A DNA stretch of 64,000 bases from Syntrophopropionicum propionicicum_A (lineage in GTDB: Bacteria; Bacillota; Desulfotomaculia; Desulfotomaculales; Pelotomaculaceae), in the NCBI RefSeq assembly GCF_048984525.1, contig NZ_JBMGJC010000001.1, positions 399,546 to 463,545 on the forward strand, written 5' to 3'. Shown piece after piece: positions 33,210 through 42,237 of the stretch. Position 1 is the first letter of the stretch. Each line of letters starts with the position of its first letter. A model generated the notes under the pieces. It was not told the origin of the DNA, did no database searches, and saw only the letters and a list, made by a program, of their open reading frames with translations. Both the position numbers and the translations under genes were made by a program.

Positions 33210-34178
33210 TTATACGCGTCCAGAGCCCGCCACCTCTCTTAAAGCCAGGCCGACCGAGACCGCGTAAGCAGGGTCATACAGCTCATCCCCTGTAAAATCC
33301 ACATCCGGCACGCCGACCTCGGTGTCAATCCTCAAATTTCCGTTTAAGTTTTCAATTAAATCGCCAGGGTTGCTTATACCACCGCTAAGGATAATCTTTT
33401 CCACCGATATTTTCTCATGGGTGGAGTAATAGTCCAGGGAGCGCCGGAGCTCCTTTGTGATTTCCGCCAAATTCTCGCTGCCCGCCGGCAGCAGGCGCAG
33501 GAACCTGATCTGCCCGTCCCTGAGCAGGACAAAGTGCGAGGTTTTTGCGCCGATATCCACCATGGCCGTGTTCCCCGGCGTATTCCTGCCAAAAATCCGC
33601 CATAAAGCGAACGCCTGCAGGTCAAGCGCCGCCACCGTAAAACCTGTCCGGGAGAATATGCCGTGGTACTGATATACTGTCGCCAGGGGAACAGCAAGGA
33701 GAAGCACGTCCTGCAGCCTCTGCCCGACGCCTGCCTCCGCTGGTTTTCCCGTCCGCTTGCCGCCGTCGCCTTCACCCGCCCTATCCAGCCTGACATACCT
33801 TATTACCAGCTGCCCGGCCGGGGTCGGCACATACTTCTGTACTTCCAGCTTCACCGCTGACCAGAGTTCTTTTTCACTCATCCGTGGAAACCGGACTATC
33901 CGGCACACTGTTTTTTCACTGCCGATACAGGTAATAACCTCTCTGCAATCGGGGTTCAAGACTTCCTTTAAAACCTGGACCAGCCCTTCCTCATCAAAAC
34001 TGTCACTCCACACCCCCGGCGGGCTGGGCCGCATCCTCAGCGCGGTGACTTCCGGGGTCCCGTCGACCACCTCGAGCTCCGCCACTTTAATCTGGTCGAT
34101 CCCGATGTCCACGCCGGTGAAGTGTTTCTTTTCCGGCAGAAACCGCCTGAAGAAATTTTTCATGCTTACTCGTTCCAT
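33210..34178 (-). CDS. pilM: Type IV pilus assembly ATPase-fold protein PilM
   Basis: Actin-like fold protein: FTGVDIGIDQIKVAEL at the N-terminus (phosphate 1 region), AMVDIGAKTSHFVLLRDG in the middle (phosphate 2) and IILSGGISNPGDLIENL (adenosine region). It bridges PilN to the cytoplasmic motor complex. The ATG at 34178 overlaps the end of the upstream gene by 13 bases with GAGGG upstream; a second ATG at 34163 is possible. Confidence 0.9.
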   Translation of the reverse strand: MERVSMKNFFRRFLPEKKHFTGVDIGIDQIKVAELEVVDGTPEVTALRMRPSPPGVWSDSFDEEGLVQVLKEVLNPDCREVITCIGSEKTVCRIVRFPRMSEKELWSAVKLEVQKYVPTPAGQLVIRYVRLDRAGEGDGGKRTGKPAEAGVGQRLQDVLLLAVPLATVYQYHGIFSRTGFTVAALDLQAFALWRIFGRNTPGNTAMVDIGAKTSHFVLLRDGQIRFLRLLPAGSENLAEITKELRRSLDYYSTHEKISVEKIILSGGISNPGDLIENLNGNLRIDTEVGVPDVDFTGDELYDPAYAVSVGLALREVAGSGRV

Positions 34179-35359
34179 TTGGTAACCCTCACAAAGCAGG
34201 TGGTCCAGCCGCAGGTATCCCTGAATGCATTAAGCATGTCATAGTCAAAGGTGATGTTGACCGGGCTTCCCGGCCCGGCCAGGTCCGGCGCCAGCACGCT
34301 GCCTTTAAATATTACCCCTTCGTTGATTTGCAATTGATTACTGGAATAAATCAGGGCGTCTATCTGCCCGCAGCCCGGGCCGGAGCTGACAGTTCCGGCC
34401 GCGATTACCGCGAGGCAGTCGCTGTCCCCGGATTTGACTAAGCTGCCCAGAGCAACGTCGCCGTCAACGACAATTAACGCGCTGCCGCGGTATGTGCCCG
34501 ACAGTTCATAATCGCCGCTTAAAAAATATATGCCGTTTTGAAAAACCATCACGGAGTTGTCAACGGGAGGCAGCCCGTTATAGCCGGCGTTTTTCTGATA
34601 CCAGGAAAGCCTGCCGGCGCTGAGGAGAGCGGGGAATCCGGAGCTGCCCGGGATCCTGGCGGCCAGTTCCCCGGCTGGCAGCACCATGGTGATATCTCTG
34701 ACCTCTTCAGGCGCCTTGTTGATATCGTCAACGTAAATAAAGCCATTGATGGCGAGCGGCCCCGTGCCGGTAAAACTTACACCACCCAGGGTGTATATAT
34801 CTCCGTTGATCTCAGTGGCGCTTGCCCCTTCACGCTGGAGGACGACCATGCCGGGGCTGTATATGTCTCCTGTAATCTGCGAACCGCCGGCGATAACAGC
34901 GTCGCCGCCGGCCACCCATAACCCGCGGAACAGGTTTTCAATGTAAACAGTCTCCAGGTCCGCGTTCACCCTCACCCTTTTCATGCTGCTTTTGCATTTG
35001 GCTTTGCACTCTATTTCCAGGGAGGTCCGCCAGTCGTCCTCCGCCAGTTTTTTTACTTTGATGTATTCAAAAATCCCCTCTCCGTAACTCTTTTCCCCGC
35101 CTAAAACATTGGCCAGAAAATCGTATTCCATGCCAACGCTTAAATCCCTCAGCCAAACCGGGCCGTATCTCGCATCCGCCAGGACCTTTTCAATACCGGC
35201 TTCGGCTGTATAATATGCTTTGTCCTGGTTCACCTCAAAGACGGCGATTTTCCGGGTGCTGGTCCCCAGTGCCAGGACAGCGCTGCACATCAAAAACATG
35301 GCCAGGGTCAACACCATTACCACCAGCATGGCCTGGCCCTTCATATCGCGTATCAGCAT
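34166..35359 (-). CDS. PilX-type pilus assembly protein with repeat-containing passenger domain
   Basis: The N-terminus MLIRDMKGQAMLVVMVLTLAMFLMCSAVLALGTSTRK has a class III-like leader and one hydrophobic helix as in PilX/minor pilins that lack the usual Glu5 context, followed by AYYTAEAGIEKVLADA. The rest (about 170-340) has repeated short turns (GGDAVIAGGSQITGDIYS, GASATEINGDIYTLGG, YRGSALIVVDGDVALG), suggesting a beta-solenoid. The Cys near the end (CGWTTC) may form a disulfide. It lies between prepilin genes and pilM. Confidence 0.75.
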   Translation of the reverse strand: MLIRDMKGQAMLVVMVLTLAMFLMCSAVLALGTSTRKIAVFEVNQDKAYYTAEAGIEKVLADARYGPVWLRDLSVGMEYDFLANVLGGEKSYGEGIFEYIKVKKLAEDDWRTSLEIECKAKCKSSMKRVRVNADLETVYIENLFRGLWVAGGDAVIAGGSQITGDIYSPGMVVLQREGASATEINGDIYTLGGVSFTGTGPLAINGFIYVDDINKAPEEVRDITMVLPAGELAARIPGSSGFPALLSAGRLSWYQKNAGYNGLPPVDNSVMVFQNGIYFLSGDYELSGTYRGSALIVVDGDVALGSLVKSGDSDCLAVIAAGTVSSGPGCGQIDALIYSSNQLQINEGVIFKGSVLAPDLAGPGSPVNITFDYDMLNAFRDTCGWTTCFVRVTKWNE

Positions 35360-35373
35360 AACGACACCCGCCG

Positions 35374-35829
35374 TCAGCCAGTCCTGATGTGCACTTTTGT
35401 GCTCATCACAACAACACCGCTGTCTCCCTTTTCTCCTTTTATGGTTATCGTAGTAACCCTGTTTTCCGAATCATAGTCAAAATTCAAAAACTGTATATCG
35501 CTTGCCAGCGGCAGGTAAACGCCCCCCACGTTTACCTCCGCCTCTTTCTGCGCGGGATCGTGCCTGTAGCCGTATATGCTGCTTCCCTGGGCCGGTTCCA
35601 GCACTATCTCCGGACCGTTAATTGACGCAACGGCCGCCGCCTGCCTGATACCAGCGCTCATCTTTTTTATCGCGATGCGCATGTTTTCCTGCACTTCGAT
35701 TTTATTCTTGTCTTTAATGTAAGAAGCGTACATTTTTGAATAGACGTAGAGGGCGGATGTTAGCACGATGATAAATATGGCGGCCGCCGCCATGGTCTCG
35801 ACAATGGTGAATCCCTTATTTCCGCGCAT
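35374..35829 (-). CDS. Type IV prepilin-like protein (PilW/GspJ type)
   Basis: The leader MRGNKG precedes the class III cleavage site G6|FTIVE with Glu at +5, followed by the hydrophobic helix TMAAAAIFIIVLTSALYVYSKMY. The globular part (about 50-151) is beta-rich (VNVGGVYLPLASDIQFLNFDYDSENRVTTITIKG). It is one of three adjacent minor pilin genes and probably forms the pilus tip or primes assembly. Confidence 0.85.
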   Translation of the reverse strand: MRGNKGFTIVETMAAAAIFIIVLTSALYVYSKMYASYIKDKNKIEVQENMRIAIKKMSAGIRQAAAVASINGPEIVLEPAQGSSIYGYRHDPAQKEAEVNVGGVYLPLASDIQFLNFDYDSENRVTTITIKGEKGDSGVVVMSTKVHIRTG

Positions 35830-35835
35830 TTATGG

Positions 35836-36402
35836 TTACCTCGGTATTTTTTCTGTGGTTAAAGTCACTTCCCGCTCCCGGTTTTTAACAGTGTAGTAAA
35901 CTGTCACCCTGATCAGTTTCAGGCCGCTCCGGCCGTTTTCAGCACTTATGGCGTACCGGTAATTACCCGGGCAATAACCGTACAGCATGTAAAACGAGGA
36001 GGCGTCAGGCACGACGAGCCAGTCCCAGTCCACCACGGCCCTGCGCGAGGCTCCGTCATACCCGGTAATCTTTTTGACCTGCCCGGAGCCGGTCCCGCCG
36101 CAGATAGCGATATTATAGTTATTGTAAAAACCGTCTATGCTGCACGCCCTGTTTTCAAGGGTTACCGTATTCGATGCCGCGCCCCCGGCAAAGCCCGTCT
36201 GGTTGTCCGGTATGCTCTTTATTTCTTCAATTACCTGCCGCGCTAAATTCAAGGCGGAGAGCTCGTCCCCGGCTTCGGCGGCATGGATGCCGCCCGCCCG
36301 GTACATATACACCAGGGGGAAAGTAACGATCCCCATGATCAGGATGGATACGGTAACCTCGATCAGGCTCATGCCTCTCTGGTTGAATAACAATCTGGAC
36401 AC
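35836..36402 (-). CDS. Type IV prepilin-like protein (PilV/GspI type)
   Basis: The cleavage site G|MSLIE follows LLFNQR, with Glu at +5 and helix VTVSILIMGIVTFPLVYMYRAG. The body contains ALNLARQVIEEIKSIPDN, typical of PilV. The frame is open to 36465 but overlaps the upstream gene; a GTG at 36402 just after that gene's stop is taken as start, and a TTG at 36393 is also possible. Seven bases from the next pilin gene. Confidence 0.82.
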   Translation of the reverse strand: MSRLLFNQRGMSLIEVTVSILIMGIVTFPLVYMYRAGGIHAAEAGDELSALNLARQVIEEIKSIPDNQTGFAGGAASNTVTLENRACSIDGFYNNYNIAICGGTGSGQVKKITGYDGASRRAVVDWDWLVVPDASSFYMLYGYCPGNYRYAISAENGRSGLKLIRVTVYYTVKNREREVTLTTEKIPR

Positions 36403-36412
36403 CGCCCGCTTA

Positions 36413-36922
36413 TTATGGAGGTGGGTTCCTGTCGACCCTAACCCTGCCTGTGATAGAAGCGACAATAATATATACGAACTCGCCGTTTTTATCCTTTAAA
36501 CTGATTTGCCCTCCGTACAAAAGGCCGTTAATCCGGAATGGTTCGCCCCTCGTATTAAACCTTAATTTGTTGTCGCAGCCGTTCCACGCAGTGTTGTCAA
36601 AATCAAAATTGGTTGCCACCAGGTCGACGCCGCCCGGCAAGTCGGTCTTTTTGTAGGTATTGATGTCTCTTTGAATAAAGTACCTTTCGTTCACGGAGTC
36701 AAAAAGGAGGGTGTAAACAGCGTCCTGGTTAATATTCAGCTGTTGGGCCAGGCGGATATCTTCCGCCATGACCGAAGCGGCGGAATATAATTTGTGCCGT
36801 TCAAACGCCCTGTAAAAAGCCGGGGTGAAACTAAGAAAAACAGCAGCGATGGAAAATACAATTATAAATTCCAGCAGGGTAAATCCTTTTGTATCCAACT
36901 TTTTCAGATAGTGCATGGCCAT
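36413..36922 (-). CDS. Type IV prepilin-like protein (FimT/GspH type)
   Basis: The leader MAMHYLKKLDTKG ends at G|FTLLE, and the hydrophobic helix is FIIVFSIAAVFLSFTPAFYRAFE. The following SAASVMAEDIRLAQQLNINQD is the GspH/FimT hallmark. The C-terminal part is beta-rich. First gene of the pilus operon; no pilB, pilT, pilC or pilD is in the window, so this is a satellite operon or the rest lies elsewhere. Confidence 0.85.
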   Translation of the reverse strand: MAMHYLKKLDTKGFTLLEFIIVFSIAAVFLSFTPAFYRAFERHKLYSAASVMAEDIRLAQQLNINQDAVYTLLFDSVNERYFIQRDINTYKKTDLPGGVDLVATNFDFDNTAWNGCDNKLRFNTRGEPFRINGLLYGGQISLKDKNGEFVYIIVASITGRVRVDRNPPP

Positions 36923-37241
36923 AAAGCATCACTGGTTTCACAATGGTCTTTGAGAACGCGATGTTAAAGTAAATTTTTTACTAATAATATAAGTTTTTCA
37001 TTGTCTGGTTACTGCAAGCTCAAAATAAATATATTTACAATTAATTCCTCAATATGACATACGCGCGCAAATTACCTTTAGAGATAAGATCGAAATTTGT
37101 CTAATGCAAAAATTTTTTCAAATAACTTAAGTTTTTGGTACCGGGTACACAAAAATTAAGTTATTGGCCCTGCGCATACATGAAAAGCCCCCCGGAAGAT
37201 CAGGCTAACTCCGAAGGTTAACAAAAAGGAGCTGATTTATC
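36923..37241. other. AT-rich divergent gap with inverted repeat
   Basis: This 319-base region lies between the divergent pilus operon and the small gene at 37242. It includes the inverted repeat at 37121-37165. Promoters for both directions are expected, but none was clear. Confidence 0.55.
37121..37165. promoter_or_regulatory. Long inverted repeat, possible operator
   Basis: AATAACTTAA (37121-37130) and TTAAGTTATT (37156-37165) are perfect arms. The inner bases continue the symmetry imperfectly into a central GTACCGGGTAC. It is placed in the divergent promoter region and has no T-run. Confidence 0.45.
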
Positions 37242-37427
37242 GTGCCCTCCGAAAAAGATAAAAATGACGAGGGATTGATAGCATCCCTCGCCTTAACTGA
37301 TCTCTTTCAAAGCGGTAAAAAAACAAAAGATATTAATGAAGAAATATATCACGACGCTAATTTCCCTGATCCGGGACAATTAATGGAACCTGATGACGGG
37401 GCTGCCCTGACGCCAAAAACGCAATAA
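37242..37427 (+). CDS. Small acidic hypothetical protein
   Basis: A 61-residue product starting at GTG 37242, with AAAAAGGAG ten bases upstream. It begins MPSEKDKNDEGLIASLALTDLF and is rich in Asp, Glu and Lys, with no membrane segment or Cys. No family was recognised. The strong ribosome binding site supports translation. A perfect hairpin lies 44 bases after the stop. Confidence 0.6.
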   Translation: MPSEKDKNDEGLIASLALTDLFQSGKKTKDINEEIYHDANFPDPGQLMEPDDGAALTPKTQ

Positions 37428-37470
37428 CGACGGGAGCTGATGCCGGAGTTGCACTTCATCTGCCAGTTAT

Positions 37471-37492
37471 TAGGAGCTCATTTTTGAGCTCC
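37471..37492 (+). terminator. Hairpin after the small gene at 37242
   Basis: AGGAGCTCA and TGAGCTCCT-type arms around a T-rich loop form an 8-9 bp stem at 37471-37492. The downstream sequence GATTATTG is only weakly T-rich, so termination is uncertain. Confidence 0.4.
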
Positions 37493-37605
37493 TGATTATT
37501 GAAAAAATCACTGATTTCGCATAAAATAGTTTTGTTTTGTTAAAGTCATTAAATAATTATACCCGACCCGGAAGCTGAGCATTTTTAAATTGTAGGTGAT
37601 AAATT

Positions 37606-38979
37606 ATGGATCGCAGTATCGCCATGCGCGACCAGAGAATAGGCAGCCTGCTGTGGAAGTTTTCCCTGCCGGCGATAGTGGGCATGCTTATCAACGCGCT
37701 TTACAACATAATCGACAGGATATTCGTGGGGCAGGGGGTCGGTTCTATAGCTATAGCGGCAACTACCGTGGCCTTTCCGATCATGCTCATTTTTTTTGCT
37801 GTTGCCATGCTGATCGGAATTGGCGCTACCGCGTTAATCTCAATTCGCCTGGGCCAGCAAAAAAAAGAGGAAGCGGAAAGAATAGCCGGCAACGCCGCGG
37901 TGATGCTGATTGTACTTCCTGCAATAGTAGCGGTCATCTACCTGCTCTTTCCCGATCCTATTCTAAGGCTCTTTGGAGCAAGTGAAGATGTTTTGCCTTA
38001 CGCCCGGGATTTTGTCCATATAATAATGTTGGGAGCTCCTTTGGGGGCCATCAGCTTCGGGATGAACAACATTATCAGGGCCGAAGGCAACCCCCGTCTG
38101 GCTATGATGACACAAATTATCGGCGGCGTGGCAAACGTCGTTTTAAACTACTACTTTATTTTCAAATTAGGGATGGGGATCAAAGGCTCTGCCCTGGGAA
38201 CTGTGCTCGCCCAGTTATTATCAGCGCTCTGGGTAATGAGCTATTTTCTGACAGGCCGGAGCCTGGTGAAAATCAGGTTGAAAAACCTAATGCCTCATAT
38301 ACCCACGCTGGCCAGCATTATGTCTATCGGCTTTGCCCCTTTTGCCATGCAGATAGCCTCCAGCATCCAGCAGTCGATACTGAATAAAACCCTGCTGGTC
38401 TACGGCGGTGATTTGGCTCTCTCGGCAGTAGGGATCATTATGAGTATACTCACGCTGATGTTTATGCCCATAGTGGGTCTCAGCCAGGGCGCCCAGCCGC
38501 TGATAGGTTTTAATTACGGCGCCCGGCAGTTCGACCGGGTTAAAGAAACGGTAAAAATAGCGGTTATCGCCGGTACCGGCATTGCTTTAGCCGGCTACCT
38601 GGCCATTCATATTTGGCCCACGGAGATAGTCGGTCTGTTCAGCAAAGGTGATACCGCCCTGACAGATATGACCTCCCAGGCCATGAAGGTGTTTTTGGCG
38701 TTATTTCCGGTTATCGGCGTTCAAATAATATGCGCAAACTACTTTCAGGCTGTGGGCAAACCGGTACAGTCCACTATCCTCAGCCTTTCCAGGCAGGTAT
38801 TGCTGTTCATCCCCATGCTGCTGATCCTGCCGCGTTTTTTGGGAATTAACGGAGTATGGTTAACGGCGCCTATTGCTGACGGCCTGTCTGTGCTGCTCAC
38901 GATTGCTCTTTTTTACCTGGAAATGAAATACCTCCCTTCCAGTAAAGCACCGGTTAAGGAGGCCAGGGATCCTGCCTGA
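37606..38979 (+). CDS. MATE family efflux transporter
   Basis: About 12 transmembrane segments in 457 residues in two repeated halves, as in MATE exporters. Each half starts with a MATE-like block (LLWKFSLPAIVGMLINALYNIIDRIFVGQGVGSIAIAATT and IMSIGFAPFAMQIASSIQQSILNKTLLVYGGDLALSAVG). The VGLSQGAQPLIGFNYGAR block is typical of the MepA/DinF-like bacterial group. It probably exports cationic compounds in exchange for Na+ or H+. The substrate cannot be told. A GTAGGTGAT sequence precedes the ATG. Confidence 0.93.
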   Translation: MDRSIAMRDQRIGSLLWKFSLPAIVGMLINALYNIIDRIFVGQGVGSIAIAATTVAFPIMLIFFAVAMLIGIGATALISIRLGQQKKEEAERIAGNAAVMLIVLPAIVAVIYLLFPDPILRLFGASEDVLPYARDFVHIIMLGAPLGAISFGMNNIIRAEGNPRLAMMTQIIGGVANVVLNYYFIFKLGMGIKGSALGTVLAQLLSALWVMSYFLTGRSLVKIRLKNLMPHIPTLASIMSIGFAPFAMQIASSIQQSILNKTLLVYGGDLALSAVGIIMSILTLMFMPIVGLSQGAQPLIGFNYGARQFDRVKETVKIAVIAGTGIALAGYLAIHIWPTEIVGLFSKGDTALTDMTSQAMKVFLALFPVIGVQIICANYFQAVGKPVQSTILSLSRQVLLFIPMLLILPRFLGINGVWLTAPIADGLSVLLTIALFYLEMKYLPSSKAPVKEARDPA

Positions 38980-38999
38980 GGTTGTATATGCGCGTACCG

Positions 39000-40502
39000 T
39001 TAGTTCTTAATCTTTTTGGCGCACTGATAAGCCGCATAAACGGCGCCGGGCACACCGCCGATTTGGACCGCCCAGCAGGAGCCGATGTAAAGGTTTTTTA
39101 CAGGTGTTTCGATATTCACGCTCATACCGCTTTTATAGAACTTCTTCTTTGGGTTCCAGCTCCATGCGGAGCTCGCTCCATCGCTATTATGGGTAAACCT
39201 TTCATAAGTCAGCGGCGTGGCGGCGTCTTTATATTCGATGCAGTCCTTCAATCCGGGTATCAGCCTGGATGCGCTGTCTATCATCGCCTCCATCGCTTTT
39301 TCCTTCAGCTGCCCATATACTTCCCTGTCTCCGCCGCCCCAGTTGTTCATCCAGCGGTAAGGCACCTTGGTATGAAGCATCAATGAGGATTTCCCCGCGG
39401 GAGCAAGTTTGGGGTTTATCATCGACGGCGAATAAAGGTCGGCAGATTTCTTGCTGAAAAACTCACTGTCTTCGGAATTGAAAATATCGCAGCCGGGTTT
39501 ATTGTTGAATACCATGACATTAGGAACTTTCATATGTTTACCAAGTTCATCGTTGGACATATTCAACCCCAGATATACAGTAAAGTAGCCCTCCGAAACA
39601 GCAGCCCTGTCGATACTGTTCCTGAGTTTGTGCGGGATAAGGCTCTTATCGTCTAATAACTTCTGGAACGTTTTCTTATAATCCCCGGCAGAAATAACAT
39701 AATCCGCGTTATAAACGGTATTATTGCATGATACTCCAGCCGCGGCCCCGTCTTTAGTGATTATCCTGTCGACATAGGATTTCAGCTTCATATCCCCGCC
39801 CAGTTTCCTGAAGTTTTCTGCGAGGATGTCGGCCCACGACTGCATACCGTCCTTCACCGTCCACAACTCTGAGAATATCCCCCACAAACCGCTCCCAACC
39901 ATCATAGCCGGCTCATCCGGATAGCCGAATCCCTTGAATATATTAAACAATTTGGAGTCTTTTTCAAAATATCTTGCGGCAAACTCTGATGACGTCATGT
40001 CGCCATACTGCTTTGCCAGCCTAATCCATTTCGGGGTGCTCAGGATATTGGGGAGCATTGAGGTAAACATTTCAAGCCCACTGTAGAGAAAGGGCATCGG
40101 TCCATCCATGACCCCCATCAGGCCGGCTACTTTGTCCAGCTCTGAAAAAGCCATGTCCAGCTTTTCTTTGTCTGACGGAAAACCGGAGTAAATCATTTTT
40201 TTAAAATCATCGTAATTATTAGGAATTCCGTCGATATCCCCCGAAACGAACCGTATTCTATGTTTCACGAAATCTATCTTTTCAAACACTCCGATGTCTT
40301 TCATGGCCTTGAATACAGACGCTGAATCTTCGAAGGATAGAGTGCCGCTTTCAAAATAATAACCCTTCCGGTAAAACCCGGCCGTATAGCCGCCAGGCAT
40401 GCTGTGGGATTCAAATATGGTTACTTTATGCCCCTTTTGGGCCAAAAGGTTGCCGGCAACAAGCCCGCCTATTCCCGCACCGATTATAATTATATTTTTC
40501 AT
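39000..40502 (-). CDS. CrtI/phytoene-desaturase-like FAD oxidoreductase
   Basis: FAD/NAD-binding Rossmann start MKNIIIIGAGIGGLVAGNLLAQKGHKVTIFESHSMPGGYTAGF and a C-terminal FAD block VKNLYIGSCWAVQIGGVPGAVYAAYQCAKKI. This is the amine-oxidase/CrtI architecture, about 500 residues. The substrate may be a carotenoid, a retinoid-like or another polyprenyl lipid. The ATG at 40502 with GAGGGG upstream is used; a longer frame to 40544 lacks a ribosome binding site. No crtB or crtE is adjacent, so a carotenoid role is not supported by context. Confidence 0.82.
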   Translation of the reverse strand: MKNIIIIGAGIGGLVAGNLLAQKGHKVTIFESHSMPGGYTAGFYRKGYYFESGTLSFEDSASVFKAMKDIGVFEKIDFVKHRIRFVSGDIDGIPNNYDDFKKMIYSGFPSDKEKLDMAFSELDKVAGLMGVMDGPMPFLYSGLEMFTSMLPNILSTPKWIRLAKQYGDMTSSEFAARYFEKDSKLFNIFKGFGYPDEPAMMVGSGLWGIFSELWTVKDGMQSWADILAENFRKLGGDMKLKSYVDRIITKDGAAAGVSCNNTVYNADYVISAGDYKKTFQKLLDDKSLIPHKLRNSIDRAAVSEGYFTVYLGLNMSNDELGKHMKVPNVMVFNNKPGCDIFNSEDSEFFSKKSADLYSPSMINPKLAPAGKSSLMLHTKVPYRWMNNWGGGDREVYGQLKEKAMEAMIDSASRLIPGLKDCIEYKDAATPLTYERFTHNSDGASSAWSWNPKKKFYKSGMSVNIETPVKNLYIGSCWAVQIGGVPGAVYAAYQCAKKIKN

Positions 40503-40820
40503 TTTACAACCCCTCTGATTTGAAATTGTTTTCATTACTTTCATTTTATTACACCGGATTTTTGTTAAGTAGTGTAATTGGTCATATCCCTGATCATGTT
40601 TTCTAAATTAGCAGTGCCATATAAACATGCTTCTCATCTCCCGGTCATGTGACTGTCACAAGCCAAAACATGACTTATTATGGAAAAGCACACGGCTATC
40701 ATTGCCCCACCGCTTTTCCCATCAGCTTTTGGACTCCTGGGGTTAGTAACTACAGGTTACATAAAGAAGGATCCAATCATATCCTATTTATAAAAGCCCC
40801 CAAAAGGAGTGCGAAGCATT
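40503..40820. other. Divergent intergenic region with palindromes
   Basis: This 318-base gap lies between the divergent oxidoreductase and beta-propeller genes. It has the palindrome GTGACTGTCAC at 40649-40659 and an AACATGACTT at 40667-40676 that resembles the tandem decamers at 44550-44571. No promoter was fixed. Confidence 0.5.
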
Positions 40821-42230
40821 TTGAATAAAGTTAAAGCAGGGCTGCGTCCCATTATCAGCAACATAAATTTACCCACTGTTTTAAGGACCACCATACTTCC
40901 AGGTGACTTAACCGAAAGTTTGTTTATTGCAACACAAGTGGGAGAGATTTTTTTTATAAGGAATGGAGTTATAAGAAATTTTTTGGATATTCGCCACAAG
41001 ATTATAAAACTGGGCGTTTCCGGCGGCGGATACGATGAACGGGGATTATTAGGGCTGGCGTTTCATCCCGAATTTTATTATAACGGCCTGTTTTATCTTC
41101 ATTATTCGGTTGCGGGAACACAAGGCCCAGGCGCGCTTCCCGGCCCTTTTACGCCTGACCCGTGTGATCCGGGCACTTTAAACCTGAAGTGGACAAATAG
41201 AGAAACCAATTATGATCATATTGACACAGTTGAAGAATGGGCTTTGCAGCCGGATGGCCAACCTCGAAAACAGCGGACATTACTCAATTTAAGAAGACCG
41301 TTTTTTAACCATAATGGCGTTAACAGCTTAAACTTTTCACCTGAAACAAGAAACCTTGTCCTAACTACGGGGGACGGAGGATCAGGCTATGATCCGTTTA
41401 ACCTAAGCCAGGATGATAACGAAATCGCAGGCAAAATAATTGAAATTGACGTATTAAAGGATACGTTTATCTATAATCCACCCGTTACCACCCGTTTTGA
41501 TGAACTTCCCGCACCTATTCAAGAAACTCTTACGGTAATTGCTAAAGGAGTCCGCAACATACCAGGTGTATCTTTTCAAAGGGTCCACAATTATTACATT
41601 AAATATGTGGGAAATGTAGGACAGGATCTAGTAGAGTCTATTTTCTCATTCATTCATTATCAGCCAATACCAGTCACTGAGCTTGTTCAATCTTCTTTAA
41701 ATAAATCCGGACTTGACCGGCAGAAATTTATAAACTTTGGGTGGAGAGCGTGGGAAGGCGTCCTTCCTACTCCGGTATTTAGAAAATGCCCTGCTAATCC
41801 GGATTTGGAAGAGAAAGTAATAGCCTATTATAACGAAGCGGTAAATACTTCAACCAGGCGCCTTTACCCCCTGATCAGTTATTTTCACGAAGACCCCCGC
41901 CCCGATAAGTTTTCAGGATCTGCACTTACGGGGGTCCAACCATATATGGGGGATAGCATCCCCGCTTTATCGGGAAGTATTGTTTTTACTGATTTTGCCC
42001 GTGAAGATGAACTTCCGGGCAGAGGAGTTTTAGCCTATACCAGGGCAGGAAATGTTTGTAAACTAAATGATTTTGGCGTTATTGAAACCGATTATAATTT
42101 TGGACCTCAATCAGCTTATTATGTTAGTTTGGGGACGAACCTGGACCAGTCCAGACTATTTTTAGGTGTTTATGGCTCTATGCAAGTGCTTGATTTTAAT
42201 CAAGGCACTGTTTTTGAGATTGTTCCGTAG
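40821..42230 (+). CDS. Soluble glucose/sorbosone-dehydrogenase-like beta-propeller protein
   Basis: A 470-residue protein of the PQQ-dependent glucose/sorbosone dehydrogenase (and HHIP-like) type: SLFIATQVGEIFFIRNG, YDERGLLGLAFHPEFYYNGLFYLHYS and FNHNGVNSLNFSPETRNLVLTTGDGGSGYDPFN are family blocks. Many members are secreted, but no signal peptide is seen here. AGGAG eleven bases before a TTG at 40821 sets the start; a GTG at 40809 overlaps that site. The gene is AT-richer and uses more AAT/TTT/ATT codons than the neighbours, suggesting recent transfer. PQQ use is not shown. Confidence 0.75.
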   Translation: MNKVKAGLRPIISNINLPTVLRTTILPGDLTESLFIATQVGEIFFIRNGVIRNFLDIRHKIIKLGVSGGGYDERGLLGLAFHPEFYYNGLFYLHYSVAGTQGPGALPGPFTPDPCDPGTLNLKWTNRETNYDHIDTVEEWALQPDGQPRKQRTLLNLRRPFFNHNGVNSLNFSPETRNLVLTTGDGGSGYDPFNLSQDDNEIAGKIIEIDVLKDTFIYNPPVTTRFDELPAPIQETLTVIAKGVRNIPGVSFQRVHNYYIKYVGNVGQDLVESIFSFIHYQPIPVTELVQSSLNKSGLDRQKFINFGWRAWEGVLPTPVFRKCPANPDLEEKVIAYYNEAVNTSTRRLYPLISYFHEDPRPDKFSGSALTGVQPYMGDSIPALSGSIVFTDFAREDELPGRGVLAYTRAGNVCKLNDFGVIETDYNFGPQSAYYVSLGTNLDQSRLFLGVYGSMQVLDFNQGTVFEIVP

Positions 42231-42237
42231 TATCACA

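Noticed and set aside
37166..37241. Cyclic di-GMP-I riboswitch upstream of the small gene or pilus operon
   Set aside because: A GC-rich stretch resembles one half, but the GGCAAACC and GGGACGCAAAG consensus pieces are missing on both strands.
40649..40659. CRP/FNR-type operator (GTGACTGTCAC)
   Set aside because: The half sites are separated by three bases rather than six, and no FNR/CRP gene is nearby; listed only as a palindrome.
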